From: Flavobacteriales bacterium UBA1820
GTDB lineage: Bacteria; Bacteroidota; Bacteroidia; Flavobacteriales; UBA1820
Assembly (NCBI GenBank): GCA_002314265.1
Contig: DCEW01000011.1
Span: 1 to 15,974 of the forward strand
Direction of reading: 5' to 3'
DNA: 15,974 nucleotides
The number at the start of each line of letters is the position of its first letter. Position 1 is the stretch's first letter. The notes below the pieces were generated by a model. The model had not been told where the DNA came from and searched no databases. It saw only the letters and a list, made by a program, of their open reading frames with translations. Of this stretch, positions 6,063 through 12,553 are shown in pieces. Position numbers and translations under genes: made by a program.

Positions 6063-7298
6063 TCAGCGCCCGGAGCGGAACTCTTTCGGATAGACGATCA
6101 GGTATTTCGTCTCGGTGCGGTCCGTAGTGAAGTTTATCTGCTGGGATACTTCGGTAATGTTGCGCACACGGCCGTCGCGCAGTTTTATCCGGATGTTGTC
6201 TTCCTGAGGACGGTACACATGGTTGTCGATGCGCCGCACGGTAAAGAGGTAATGAAGCAGTTCCTCCGGCAGCCCGTATTTTTCCCGAATCGCCCGGACA
6301 ATACGCCGGGTTTCCGGCTCGTCGGGCGGCACGTCGGCCAAGGATGCCGAGAAGAGATGCCGATGGACCACCGCATCGCACAGATAGGAAAGGATAAAGT
6401 CGCGGCTGCCCATCCACTGCTTGAACACGCACCACAGGTCCGATTCATCCACCGCCATGTACCGCTCCAGAAAATCCCGGTCCACCTCCCGGCGAGGGGT
6501 GTCCTGCTGCAGCAAACTCCGCAGTGGCTCGTGCACGGGCACCTCCACCCCCAGGCTCAGCAATTCCTTGGCGCGCTGCACGATCCCCTCCACCAGGACA
6601 TCGGCAGCCAGCACCGTCTTGTGGAGGTACACCTGCCAGTACATCATCCGGCGAGCGATCACGAATTTTTCCACCGAGTACAGCCCCTTTTCGTCGAAGA
6701 CGATCTCCCCGTCCTCCACGTCCATCATCGCGATGATGCGTTCGTGGCTCACGATGCCCTCCGAAGCCCCGGTAAAGAAACTGTCGCGGCGCAGGTAGTC
6801 CAAACGATCCATGTCCAACTGCGAGGAGATCAGACTATGCAGGTACCGCTTCGGATAGTCGCCCCGGAAGATCCTCACCGCCGTATCCAGGGTCGGATCC
6901 TGCCACTGATCGCGCAGCAGTTCCATCACCGCCAGGGAGACCTCCTCGTGGGATACCCCTCCGGACAATTCCTTCTCCAGCGTATGGGAAAACGGCGCAT
7001 GCCCCACATCGTGCAACAGGATGGCGATCTTGGCTGCGGTAGCTTCCTGCGGGGATATCTCGAAGCCCTTCTCGCGCAAGGTGGCAATGGCGCGCCCCAT
7101 CAGGTGCATCGCCCCGACCGAATGCAGGAAGCGGTTGTGCACCGCCCCCGGGTACACCAGCGAAGTAAGCCCCACTTGGGTGATGCGCCGCAGGCGCTGC
7201 ACGTACGGGTGGGACAGTACGGCGGAGATGAGCGGGTCGTCGATGCGGATAAACCCGTAAACCGGGTCGTTGAGGTTGCGGTTGTGCGTATCGGCCAT
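6063..7298 (-). CDS. HD-domain phosphohydrolase, SAMHD1/YwfO-like
   Basis: A 411-residue metal-dependent phosphohydrolase of the COG1078-like HD group, whose members include dNTP triphosphohydrolases. The metal ligands are in place: His59 in NRFLHSVGAMHL, His96-Asp97 in LLHDVGHAPFSH and Asp162 in SSQLDMDRLDYLRRDSF. The likely physiological reaction is hydrolysis of dNTPs or related nucleotides, but specificity cannot be read from sequence. The start at 7298 gives MADTHNRNLNDPVYGFI, matching the family N-terminus; a start further upstream at 7355 would add 19 residues with no family support and run into the tsaE promoter. It is transcribed alone and away from tsaE. No convincing promoter is seen for it; TACTTTTA near 7333-7340 is a weak candidate. 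Confidence 0.9.
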   Translation of the reverse strand: MADTHNRNLNDPVYGFIRIDDPLISAVLSHPYVQRLRRITQVGLTSLVYPGAVHNRFLHSVGAMHLMGRAIATLREKGFEISPQEATAAKIAILLHDVGHAPFSHTLEKELSGGVSHEEVSLAVMELLRDQWQDPTLDTAVRIFRGDYPKRYLHSLISSQLDMDRLDYLRRDSFFTGASEGIVSHERIIAMMDVEDGEIVFDEKGLYSVEKFVIARRMMYWQVYLHKTVLAADVLVEGIVQRAKELLSLGVEVPVHEPLRSLLQQDTPRREVDRDFLERYMAVDESDLWCVFKQWMGSRDFILSYLCDAVVHRHLFSASLADVPPDEPETRRIVRAIREKYGLPEELLHYLFTVRRIDNHVYRPQEDNIRIKLRDGRVRNITEVSQQINFTTDRTETKYLIVYPKEFRSGR

Positions 7299-7346
7299 CG
7301 TGCGGTTCGAATAGATTGGACAAAAAGAAGGGTAAAAGTAGGACTT

Positions 7347-7378
7347 TTTGGGCAATCAAAAAAATGAACGTACCTTTG
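7347..7378 (+). promoter_or_regulatory. Bacteroidota-type promoter for tsaE
   Basis: TTTG at 7347-7350, a 20-bp spacer, and TACCTTTG at 7371-7378 match the consensus exactly. Transcription would start near 7385, about 25 nt before the tsaE ATG at 7411. In-frame starts further upstream (such as 7348) would lie inside this promoter and are rejected. Confidence 0.8.
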
Positions 7379-7410
7379 GGAGGATAAACCAAAAAACACG
7401 ACCCTCGATC

Positions 7411-7839
7411 ATGTCCGAAACCTTGTCCTTCCGCCACGTGCGGGAAGAAGATATGCCCCGCGTAGCCGCCCGGATCGCCCCGCTGTTGGGCCACGGCGTC
7501 GTCCTGTTGGAGGGCGAAATGGGCGCCGGGAAAACCACACTGGTCAAATACCTGGTCCGCGAACTCGGCTCGGACGACGGCGTTACCTCTCCTACCTTCG
7601 CTCTGGTCAATCCGTACCTGCTCCGAAACGGACAGACCGTCTATCACTTTGACTTTTACCGCATCGACGACCCTCGCGAGGCCTTCGACATGGGGTACGA
7701 GGAGTATTTCTACGGCGGTTCGCTCTGCCTGGTCGAATGGGGCGAGAAAGTCGCCGACCTGCTGCCCCCCGACCCGGCGCGAATCACCCTGCGCAAAACC
7801 CCGGAAGGCGATCGGGACATCGATTTTTTCGCCCGCTGA
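7411..7839 (+). CDS. tsaE: tRNA threonylcarbamoyladenosine biosynthesis ATPase
   Basis: TsaE is the P-loop ATPase that works with TsaB and TsaD to make t6A at position 37 of ANN-decoding tRNAs. The 142 residues are a usual length. Key motifs are Walker A GEMGAGKTTL (35-44), the switch-like SPTF (60-63), HFDFYR (79-84) and EWGEK (109-113). It is the first gene of a + strand group, 33 nt before the thioesterase. Neither tsaB nor tsaD is in the window. Confidence 0.95.
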   Translation: MSETLSFRHVREEDMPRVAARIAPLLGHGVVLLEGEMGAGKTTLVKYLVRELGSDDGVTSPTFALVNPYLLRNGQTVYHFDFYRIDDPREAFDMGYEEYFYGGSLCLVEWGEKVADLLPPDPARITLRKTPEGDRDIDFFAR

Positions 7840-7872
7840 CGCGCTTTCCCGCCGCGAAAAACAGAACCTGCC

Positions 7873-8631
7873 ATGTGTGAAAATACTCCGAACGAAAAAC
7901 CGTTCCCTTCCGTCTTTACCGAAGACTTCTGCGTCGAATGGGACGAGGCCTGCGCCACGGGACGCCTGTCGCTCACCGGGCTGTTCAACATGATCCAACG
8001 CATCGCCGGCAACCATGCCGACGTGTGCCGGTTCGGTTTTTACGACATGCTCTCAGCCGGACAAGCCTGGGTGCTCAACCGGATGCGCATCCGCTTTATC
8101 GAAATGCCCGCCTGCCACCAGATTTTGCGGGTATCGACCTGGATACACACCTCAAACGGCGTCGTGTCGGAACGAAACATGCAGGTCGAACACCAGGGCC
8201 GGGTCATCGCCCAGGCGAGCACCGTATGGGCCTGCATCAACTACGAAAAACACTCTCCCGAACACATCCTGCTGCCCTACCCTGAATACCTGATGCGCGC
8301 CGACCTCTCCCTCGAAGTACCGCGTGCCGCCCGCATCCGCCAGCCCCAGCAGACGGAACTGCTGCGCGAATACCGGGTAGCCTTCAGCGACATCGACGCC
8401 ATGGGTCACGTAAACAACATCAAATATACGCAATGGATCCTCGACAGCATTCCGTACGAGACCGCCCTGGGCATCACCTGCGGTGAGATCGAGGTGAACT
8501 TCCTGGCCGAGCTGCACCAGGGCGACCGGGTGCGGATCGAACAGGGCGAAACGTCCGAGGGGACGACCTTCGTCATACGCCGCATGGAAGACGACCGCCC
8601 GGCATTCCTCTCGCGGTATTGCCCGCTGTAA
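7873..8631 (+). CDS. Acyl-ACP thioesterase (FatA/FatB-like)
   Basis: Releases fatty acids from acyl-ACP. The 252-residue protein has the two hot-dog domains of PF01643-type enzymes: the first at about 12-130 with the long helix SLTGLFNMIQRIAGNHA, the second at about 163-250 with AFSDIDAMGHVNNIKYTQWILDSIP. In plant FatB, residues Asp-x-Asn-x-His, followed later by Glu-Cys, form the active site. Here Asp175, His179 and Glu213 are kept, but the Asn position is Met177 and the Cys position is Leu214. The protein lies between tsaE and udk, with a 111-nt gap before udk that contains a separate promoter element, so it probably ends the tsaE transcript or is read through into udk. Confidence 0.88.
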   Translation: MCENTPNEKPFPSVFTEDFCVEWDEACATGRLSLTGLFNMIQRIAGNHADVCRFGFYDMLSAGQAWVLNRMRIRFIEMPACHQILRVSTWIHTSNGVVSERNMQVEHQGRVIAQASTVWACINYEKHSPEHILLPYPEYLMRADLSLEVPRAARIRQPQQTELLREYRVAFSDIDAMGHVNNIKYTQWILDSIPYETALGITCGEIEVNFLAELHQGDRVRIEQGETSEGTTFVIRRMEDDRPAFLSRYCPL

Positions 8632-8670
8632 AATATTTCCGTGTACTGCGGCATCGAGCGAGAAATCCCG

Positions 8671-8678
8671 TACTTTTG
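8671..8678 (+). promoter_or_regulatory. -7 element TACTTTTG upstream of udk
   Basis: An exact TAnnTTTG match; no good TTTG is found 19-21 bp upstream. Transcription would start near 8685, about 58 nt before the udk ATG. It lies within the in-frame extension that runs up from udk to GTG 8641 and so supports the later start. Confidence 0.5.
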
Positions 8679-8742
8679 TACCACACATGCGACATTTCCA
8701 TTTCACAACCCTTCACCCCTATCCAAAATACCCACAAGCACC

Positions 8743-9372
8743 ATGTTGGTCATAGGCATTGCCGGCGGAGCCGGTTCGGGAAAAACGACCGTCGTACGGA
8801 AAATCCTCCAGAGCATCGATCCGCAGGATGTCGCCGTCCTTTCGCAGGACGCGTACTACCGCGACAGCTCGGACGTTCCGCCGCAGGAGCGGCAGCGCAT
8901 CAATGTCGATCACCCGGACTCCATCGAATTCGAACTGCTCGCCCGGCACGTAGCCGCCCTCAAGCGCGGAGAAGCCGTCGAGGAGCCTACCTACTCCTAC
9001 ACCACCTACCAGCGCGGGAAGGAAACGGTCCACGTCGAACCCCGTCCCGTCATCCTGGTCGAAGGCATCCTCGTGCTGCAAAACGAAGCCCTGCGCAAGC
9101 TGATGGACCTCAAGGTATATGTCGAAACGGACGACGACGACCGCCTGGCCCGCGTCATCCGCCGCGACATCGTCGAACGCGGACGCACTGCCACGATGGT
9201 GCTGGACCGGTATGAGACCATCGTCAAGCCGATGCACAAACAGTTCATCGAGCCTTCGCGCAAGTATGCCGACCTGATCATCCCCAATTACGGCGGGCTG
9301 GAGGTCGCCATCAATGTCCTGCTGACCGTCATCGAAAAAAAACTCGGAAAAGACCACGCTCCCCGATTCTGA
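8743..9372 (+). CDS. udk: Uridine kinase
   Basis: Phosphorylates uridine and cytidine to UMP and CMP in pyrimidine salvage. The protein is 209 residues, standard for Udk. It has Walker A GGAGSGKT at 8-15, the LSQDAYYRD substrate segment near 32-40, EEPTYSYTTYQR, VEGILVL and the lid-like RVIRRDIVERGRT. The frame is open upstream to GTG 8641, but the family N-terminus MLVIGIAGG begins at ATG 8743. It stops 1 nt before the septum-protein start, implying translational coupling. Confidence 0.95.
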   Translation: MLVIGIAGGAGSGKTTVVRKILQSIDPQDVAVLSQDAYYRDSSDVPPQERQRINVDHPDSIEFELLARHVAALKRGEAVEEPTYSYTTYQRGKETVHVEPRPVILVEGILVLQNEALRKLMDLKVYVETDDDDRLARVIRRDIVERGRTATMVLDRYETIVKPMHKQFIEPSRKYADLIIPNYGGLEVAINVLLTVIEKKLGKDHAPRF

Positions 9373-9373
9373 T

Positions 9374-9715
9374 ATGCGTTCCCCGAAAGAAGCCCTCCGA
9401 TCCTTTGCCGACCGCCATCCGCAGATCAAACGGACGGCCACCTACCTTCTGCGGCACAAACTGATGACCGTCCTGGTCCTCTTCCTGGTGTGGATCACCT
9501 TTTTCGACCGCAACTCCCTGTTGCTGCACGTGGAGCGCGAACGCAACATCGCCGCCCTTCAGGACTCCATCTCGTTTTACAAACGGGAGATCGAACGGCA
9601 AAAGACCTTCCTGCGCGAGTTGGAAAGCGACCCCAAGCAAATGGAAAAATTCGTCCGCGAACACTACAACCTCAAAAAGGACGACGAAGACATCTACCTG
9701 ATCCGCCGTCCCTGA
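9374..9715 (+). CDS. Septum formation initiator family protein (FtsB/DivIC-like)
   Basis: A 113-residue bitopic membrane protein of the divisome: a basic cytoplasmic head (1-28), one membrane helix (about 30-45), a periplasmic coiled coil (about 51-84) and the conserved tail REHYNLKKDDEDIYLI (95-110), where the family pattern is a Tyr followed by a Lys-rich turn and ED-x-Y. FtsB-like proteins join FtsL and FtsQ to activate septal peptidoglycan synthesis. The pairing udk-ftsB/divIC with almost no gap points to one transcript. It is followed 35 nt later by a strong hairpin. Confidence 0.88.
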   Translation: MRSPKEALRSFADRHPQIKRTATYLLRHKLMTVLVLFLVWITFFDRNSLLLHVERERNIAALQDSISFYKREIERQKTFLRELESDPKQMEKFVREHYNLKKDDEDIYLIRRP

Positions 9716-9750
9716 TCCGTCCGGATAAAAAAATACGCAGGAAAAAACAG

Positions 9751-9791
9751 GCGAAAAGGGTTCCGATGCGGTGCATCGGAACCCTTTTCGC
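9751..9791. terminator. 19-bp hairpin, bidirectional terminator
   Basis: The arms 9751-9769 and 9773-9791 pair perfectly around a GGT loop. On the + strand the right arm ends in CCCTTTTCGC. On the - strand the hairpin is followed by U-rich runs (from the A6-A7 stretches at 9727-9748). It separates convergent genes and should end both the udk group and the exported-hydrolase transcript. Confidence 0.85.
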
Positions 9792-9809
9792 ATTCCCGTG
9801 GAAGTCCCC

Positions 9810-10805
9810 TTACCGGAATATCCCCTCGGGAATATAGTCCGAATACGCCCGCTCGCCCCAAAACTCGTAGCCCTTCCCGGCTTTCTCCGTCCCTTCCAAC
9901 ACCGTATCGATAAAGCCGTTGCGCTCCACCAGTACCGTGTGATAGATTTTCCCTTCGGGGTTTTTCTTCAATTTGAACCATATACGCCCTTTCGGTTCCT
10001 CGTAGAAGATAAATTCGTCCGTCTCGCTGCGGCGCAGAGGAAAGCGTTCGGACAAATCCGAAGCCATCGCCAGACTGCGCCCCCAGGTACCCCCCGAGGC
10101 ACTGACGATGTGTTTTCCATCGAGAATCACCGTAGCATCCTCGTACGAAGTCACGCACAGGCGATGCTCCGGATCCGCCTTGAGCCAGTCGGCCAATTTC
10201 TCCACATGGAGCGAATCCTCGTACCCGTAAGTACTGTCCAGAAACACGATCCGTTCGACCGACTCCGGGATACGATCCTGCACGCGGATGTACTCGAAGA
10301 TAAAATACCCTCCGCCCGAATGGCTCGACAGGATGGCCGAGGGGTGATAGGCTACATACATTCCCAACACATCGTCCACGATGGCCGGAAGGATTTCCGC
10401 CTTGTCCGCCGCGTGCTGCGAGCGCCAGGCGCCCCAACTTTTCCCGGCCGCCATCAGATACACCGTGACGATGTTGTAGTCCTTTTTCCACTGCTTGCGC
10501 AAAAAACGCGTCTGGGCGGCGATGTGCTGGATGTCGTAATGCCAGTCGTCCCCCTGCTCCATGCGTTTTCCGGCCGTCCATTCGATGGTGTTCCCGTTGG
10601 GAAGGGCGTAGAAAATGACCTTTGTCGGCCGGTTTTTGTGCATCTTCCGGGGGGCGTCTATCGTGATGCGCACGTCGGGATAACGGTCGTCCAGATGGGT
10701 GATGCGACAATCCGAGAGGGGGGTGTCCGATGTTTCCTGGGCGGAGAGGGGCGTGAGCAGCCCCGTGGCAGCCGCGAGAGAGAAAAGCAAGCGTTTGAGA
10801 ACCAT
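9810..10805 (-). CDS. Exported protein, putative alpha/beta-hydrolase
   Basis: The 331-residue protein begins with a signal peptide (1-22, LLTPLSAQ with cleavage after Ala). I do not recognise the family. The core at about 60-200 alternates beta strands and helices: VIFYALPNG, NIVTVYLMAAG, then AILSSHSGGGYFIFEYI, which looks like a nucleophile elbow with Ser163 in S-H-S-G-G, followed by IVFLDSTYG as the next strand. His289 in GKIYHTVLVERNGF is a plausible catalytic His. The segment ASGGTWGRS resembles a substrate loop. This fits a secreted esterase or peptidase-like hydrolase, but the substrate is unknown. It starts 65 nt after the small exported protein, so they may share a transcript. Confidence 0.75.
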   Translation of the reverse strand: MVLKRLLFSLAAATGLLTPLSAQETSDTPLSDCRITHLDDRYPDVRITIDAPRKMHKNRPTKVIFYALPNGNTIEWTAGKRMEQGDDWHYDIQHIAAQTRFLRKQWKKDYNIVTVYLMAAGKSWGAWRSQHAADKAEILPAIVDDVLGMYVAYHPSAILSSHSGGGYFIFEYIRVQDRIPESVERIVFLDSTYGYEDSLHVEKLADWLKADPEHRLCVTSYEDATVILDGKHIVSASGGTWGRSLAMASDLSERFPLRRSETDEFIFYEEPKGRIWFKLKKNPEGKIYHTVLVERNGFIDTVLEGTEKAGKGYEFWGERAYSDYIPEGIFR

Positions 10806-10870
10806 ACCTATTCCAAATATTGTTGTTGTTCAATAGATTGAAAATGAGACATCTCTCCAGGGACGGGTCG

Positions 10871-11293
10871 CTAATCGAAGAAAAAGCCGATCTTTACCAC
10901 GACCGGTCGGTTCTCCTGCAGGTCGAACGAGCGGAATTCGATCGGAAAGGCGAGGTCTCTCTCCGTGGCTCCTACCTGAAAATCTCGCCGGGAGATCGGC
11001 CGGAAAAACCGCGCAGAACATTCTACCTTGTAATATCCGCTCCGGGTGGCTTTGGTCAGGCGCAGGGGGCGGATGTTGTACTCCCGGTTTTTCCGGCAGT
11101 GGTAATACCCTTCCCGGTCCTTGAACATGGGCTGCGAGCCGTAGAACACTCCAAAGTCACCAATATCTCCTCTCCAACCCCCGGAAAGCGTTTCTACGCG
11201 TACCCGGACATAGTCCGGTTCTTCTTGTTGGGCTTGGGCACCAAGGGCTCCGAGGGAAAAGACCAGAAAAAGGAACCATCGAAAATGTTTCAT
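10871..11293 (-). CDS. Small exported protein, unrecognised
   Basis: 140 residues with a clear signal peptide (1-21, cleavage after AQA, mature QQEEPDYVRV). The rest is short, charged and predicted mostly beta: VRVRVETLSGGWRGDIGDFGVFYG, then YYKVECSARFFRP, then PIEFRSFDLQENRPVVVKIGFFFD at the end. The alternating hydrophobic C-terminus with a final aromatic (FFFD) recalls exported beta-barrel or beta-sandwich ends, but 140 residues is too small for a full porin. No family is recognised. It sits upstream of the exported hydrolase in the same direction. Confidence 0.65.
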   Translation of the reverse strand: MKHFRWFLFLVFSLGALGAQAQQEEPDYVRVRVETLSGGWRGDIGDFGVFYGSQPMFKDREGYYHCRKNREYNIRPLRLTKATRSGYYKVECSARFFRPISRRDFQVGATERDLAFPIEFRSFDLQENRPVVVKIGFFFD

Positions 11294-11317
11294 GTCGTAG
11301 TAGCGTTATGAGATATG

Positions 11318-11350
11318 CGAAAATAAGAAAAAGCGCCTTTCTTTTTCAAA
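11318..11350 (-). promoter_or_regulatory. Possible promoter for the small exported protein
   Basis: On the - strand, TTTG (11350-11347), a 21-bp spacer and TATTTTCG (11325-11318) match the Bacteroidota consensus with one mismatch. The start site would fall near 11310, 17 nt before the ATG at 11293. It overlaps the terminator hairpin of the upstream gene. Confidence 0.35.
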
Positions 11351-11364
11351 AGAAAGGCGCTTTT
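11329..11364 (-). terminator. Hairpin terminator after the CarboxypepD_reg-like gene
   Basis: The arms 11329-11345 and 11348-11364 are complementary (17 nt; realistically 16 bp with a 4-nt loop), with a GCGCC/GGCGC core and A/T-rich ends. The - strand transcript then runs into UUUUUC, as expected for an intrinsic terminator. The gene it ends stops at 11443. Confidence 0.85.
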
Positions 11365-11442
11365 ATTCGCGTGGTTTTTCTTTGCTTTCTCTTCTTTAGG
11401 TCTTTTTCCCGGCTGTAGTTATGCCGCCGGCTCATGAGAAGG

Positions 11443-12234
11443 TTATTTTGCCGCAGTCGAGTCGGCTTTCCAAGCGTTCTTGGCATCCAATTCTTCCTTG
11501 CATTTCATCAGCACCTGGAGCAGTTCCAGGTCCGAAGCATGGAGCACCCATTTGGGATCCTGCTGGCAATAGATGAGCAGTTCGTCGATCTGTTCCTGGG
11601 TGAGACCGAGGGATTTTTTGAGAAAATCGCGGTCGTAACGCTCGGCCAGCATCGTAGCTACTTCGTCTTCCTGGATCATCTTTTTGATCTTCCGATCGTT
11701 GGAGAAGAAGTAATTGACAAATTCCACCGGGTTGAACGGATTCAGACGACGGGCTGCCGACTTGTCGATCTGGTCCGAAGTCTTCAGATTGGCCAGTGAA
11801 ACCGGTTTTTCGGAGACCACCGGATCGAGCGAACGCACGTCCACTTCGAGGATACCGGTGAGGTGATTGCCCCGCACGACCACATCGCCCAGTTCGTACA
11901 CGGCCGGAGTGATGTAAAATGAGGTGTATTCCCGGTTCATCGTATTCTCACTCACGCGTACCGTTTCGTTGCTGTACCCCACACAGGAGATGTACAGCGA
12001 ATCGCCCAGAGCGGCCGCGAGGTAAAAGAAACCGTTTTCGTCGGTATTGGAGGCCTTGAGGGTCGTCAGATTGACCACATGGACGCTCTGCACCGGTTTT
12101 TTCGTATACAGATCGACGATACGTCCGCGTATGACTTCCTCGCGCAACTGCGCATACGTATTTTCACAAAATGACAATAAGCAAAGAAACAGCAGTACCG
12201 TTACCGCCTTACCTGTTGCATAGGAGTTTTTCAT
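11443..12234 (-). CDS. Exported protein with CarboxypepD_reg-like domain
   Basis: A 263-residue exported protein: signal peptide 1-28 (ending NTYA, mature QLREEV), then a carboxypeptidase-regulatory-like beta-sandwich at about 33-90 (IRGRIVDLYTKKPVQSVHVVNL, TDENGFFYLAAALGDSLYISCVGY). This is the domain found at the N-terminus of many Bacteroidota TonB-dependent receptors, but here no receptor barrel follows. The C-terminal part (about 150-255) is helical and charged, with EEVATMLAERYDRDFLKKSLGLTQEQIDELLIYC. Location is periplasm or outer membrane. The function is unknown. It faces away from pta and ends at a strong terminator, so it seems to be transcribed alone. Confidence 0.82.
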   Translation of the reverse strand: MKNSYATGKAVTVLLFLCLLSFCENTYAQLREEVIRGRIVDLYTKKPVQSVHVVNLTTLKASNTDENGFFYLAAALGDSLYISCVGYSNETVRVSENTMNREYTSFYITPAVYELGDVVVRGNHLTGILEVDVRSLDPVVSEKPVSLANLKTSDQIDKSAARRLNPFNPVEFVNYFFSNDRKIKKMIQEDEVATMLAERYDRDFLKKSLGLTQEQIDELLIYCQQDPKWVLHASDLELLQVLMKCKEELDAKNAWKADSTAAK

Positions 12235-12364
12235 CGTCGGTGAGAAAAGTATGAGTATCTGTTTGTCCGGTTCTCTTTCCTTCAGGAAGCGACCAACCCG
12301 GTGAAAGGCAGCCTGCTGGCATTGTCCTTTGGCGGCGGATGACCCCTGGGGTCGAGAATCGGTA

Positions 12365-12395
12365 CAAATTAAGTCTAAATTTTAGATACGGCAAT
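12365..12395 (-). promoter_or_regulatory. Possible promoter for the CarboxypepD_reg-like gene
   Basis: On the - strand, ATTG (12395-12392), a 19-bp spacer and TTAATTTG (12372-12365) fit the consensus with one mismatch in each element. A leader of about 120 nt would result, beginning with the 12341-12353 palindrome as a 5' hairpin. The spacer itself contains the TCTAAATTTTAGA palindrome. Confidence 0.4.
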
Positions 12396-12503
12396 GAAGA
12401 CAAGCCTTTTTTTAATACATCGTTAGCAACTTTTATGAAAATATTCTCGTCGTCCCCGGCGCAAAACCCATCGGCGAAGGGAACAATTTCCCGGCGGAAT
12501 GAC

Positions 12504-12511
12504 TAACTTTG
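12504..12511 (+). promoter_or_regulatory. -7 element TAACTTTG upstream of pta
   Basis: An exact TAnnTTTG match. The -33 element is not recognisable at the right distance. Transcription would start near 12518, about 36 nt before the pta ATG, and probably continue through ackA. Confidence 0.5.
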
Positions 12512-12553
12512 TACATTCCTACCGCAGAAACATCGAATAAAACATCATAAGAC

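Larger units (their letters stand above)
12235..12553. other. Divergent intergenic region (319 bp)
   Basis: No gene is supported here; a 64-codon - strand frame (12209-12403) lacks any family resemblance and overlaps the start of the exported protein. The spacer holds divergent promoter candidates, an AT-rich tract at 12363-12445 and two palindromes, GACCCC-T-GGGGTC at 12341-12353 and TCTAAA-T-TTTAGA at 12374-12386. It likely carries the control regions of both the exported protein and pta-ackA. Confidence 0.7.

Noticed and set aside
5979..7367. 462-codon + strand frame opposite the HD gene
   Set aside because: Its translation is rich in His, Gln, Arg and Val as expected for the complement of a GC-rich gene, and the - strand frame has all HD motifs.
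6835..8016. 393-codon - strand frame across tsaE and the HD gene start
   Set aside because: It spans two well-supported genes and their promoter region, and has no recognisable motif.
9694..10841. Two long frames (- strand from 10833 and + strand 9771-10841) overlapping the exported hydrolase
   Set aside because: Both run through the 9751-9791 hairpin region or lack any domain, whereas the 9810-10805 frame has a signal peptide and sensible composition.
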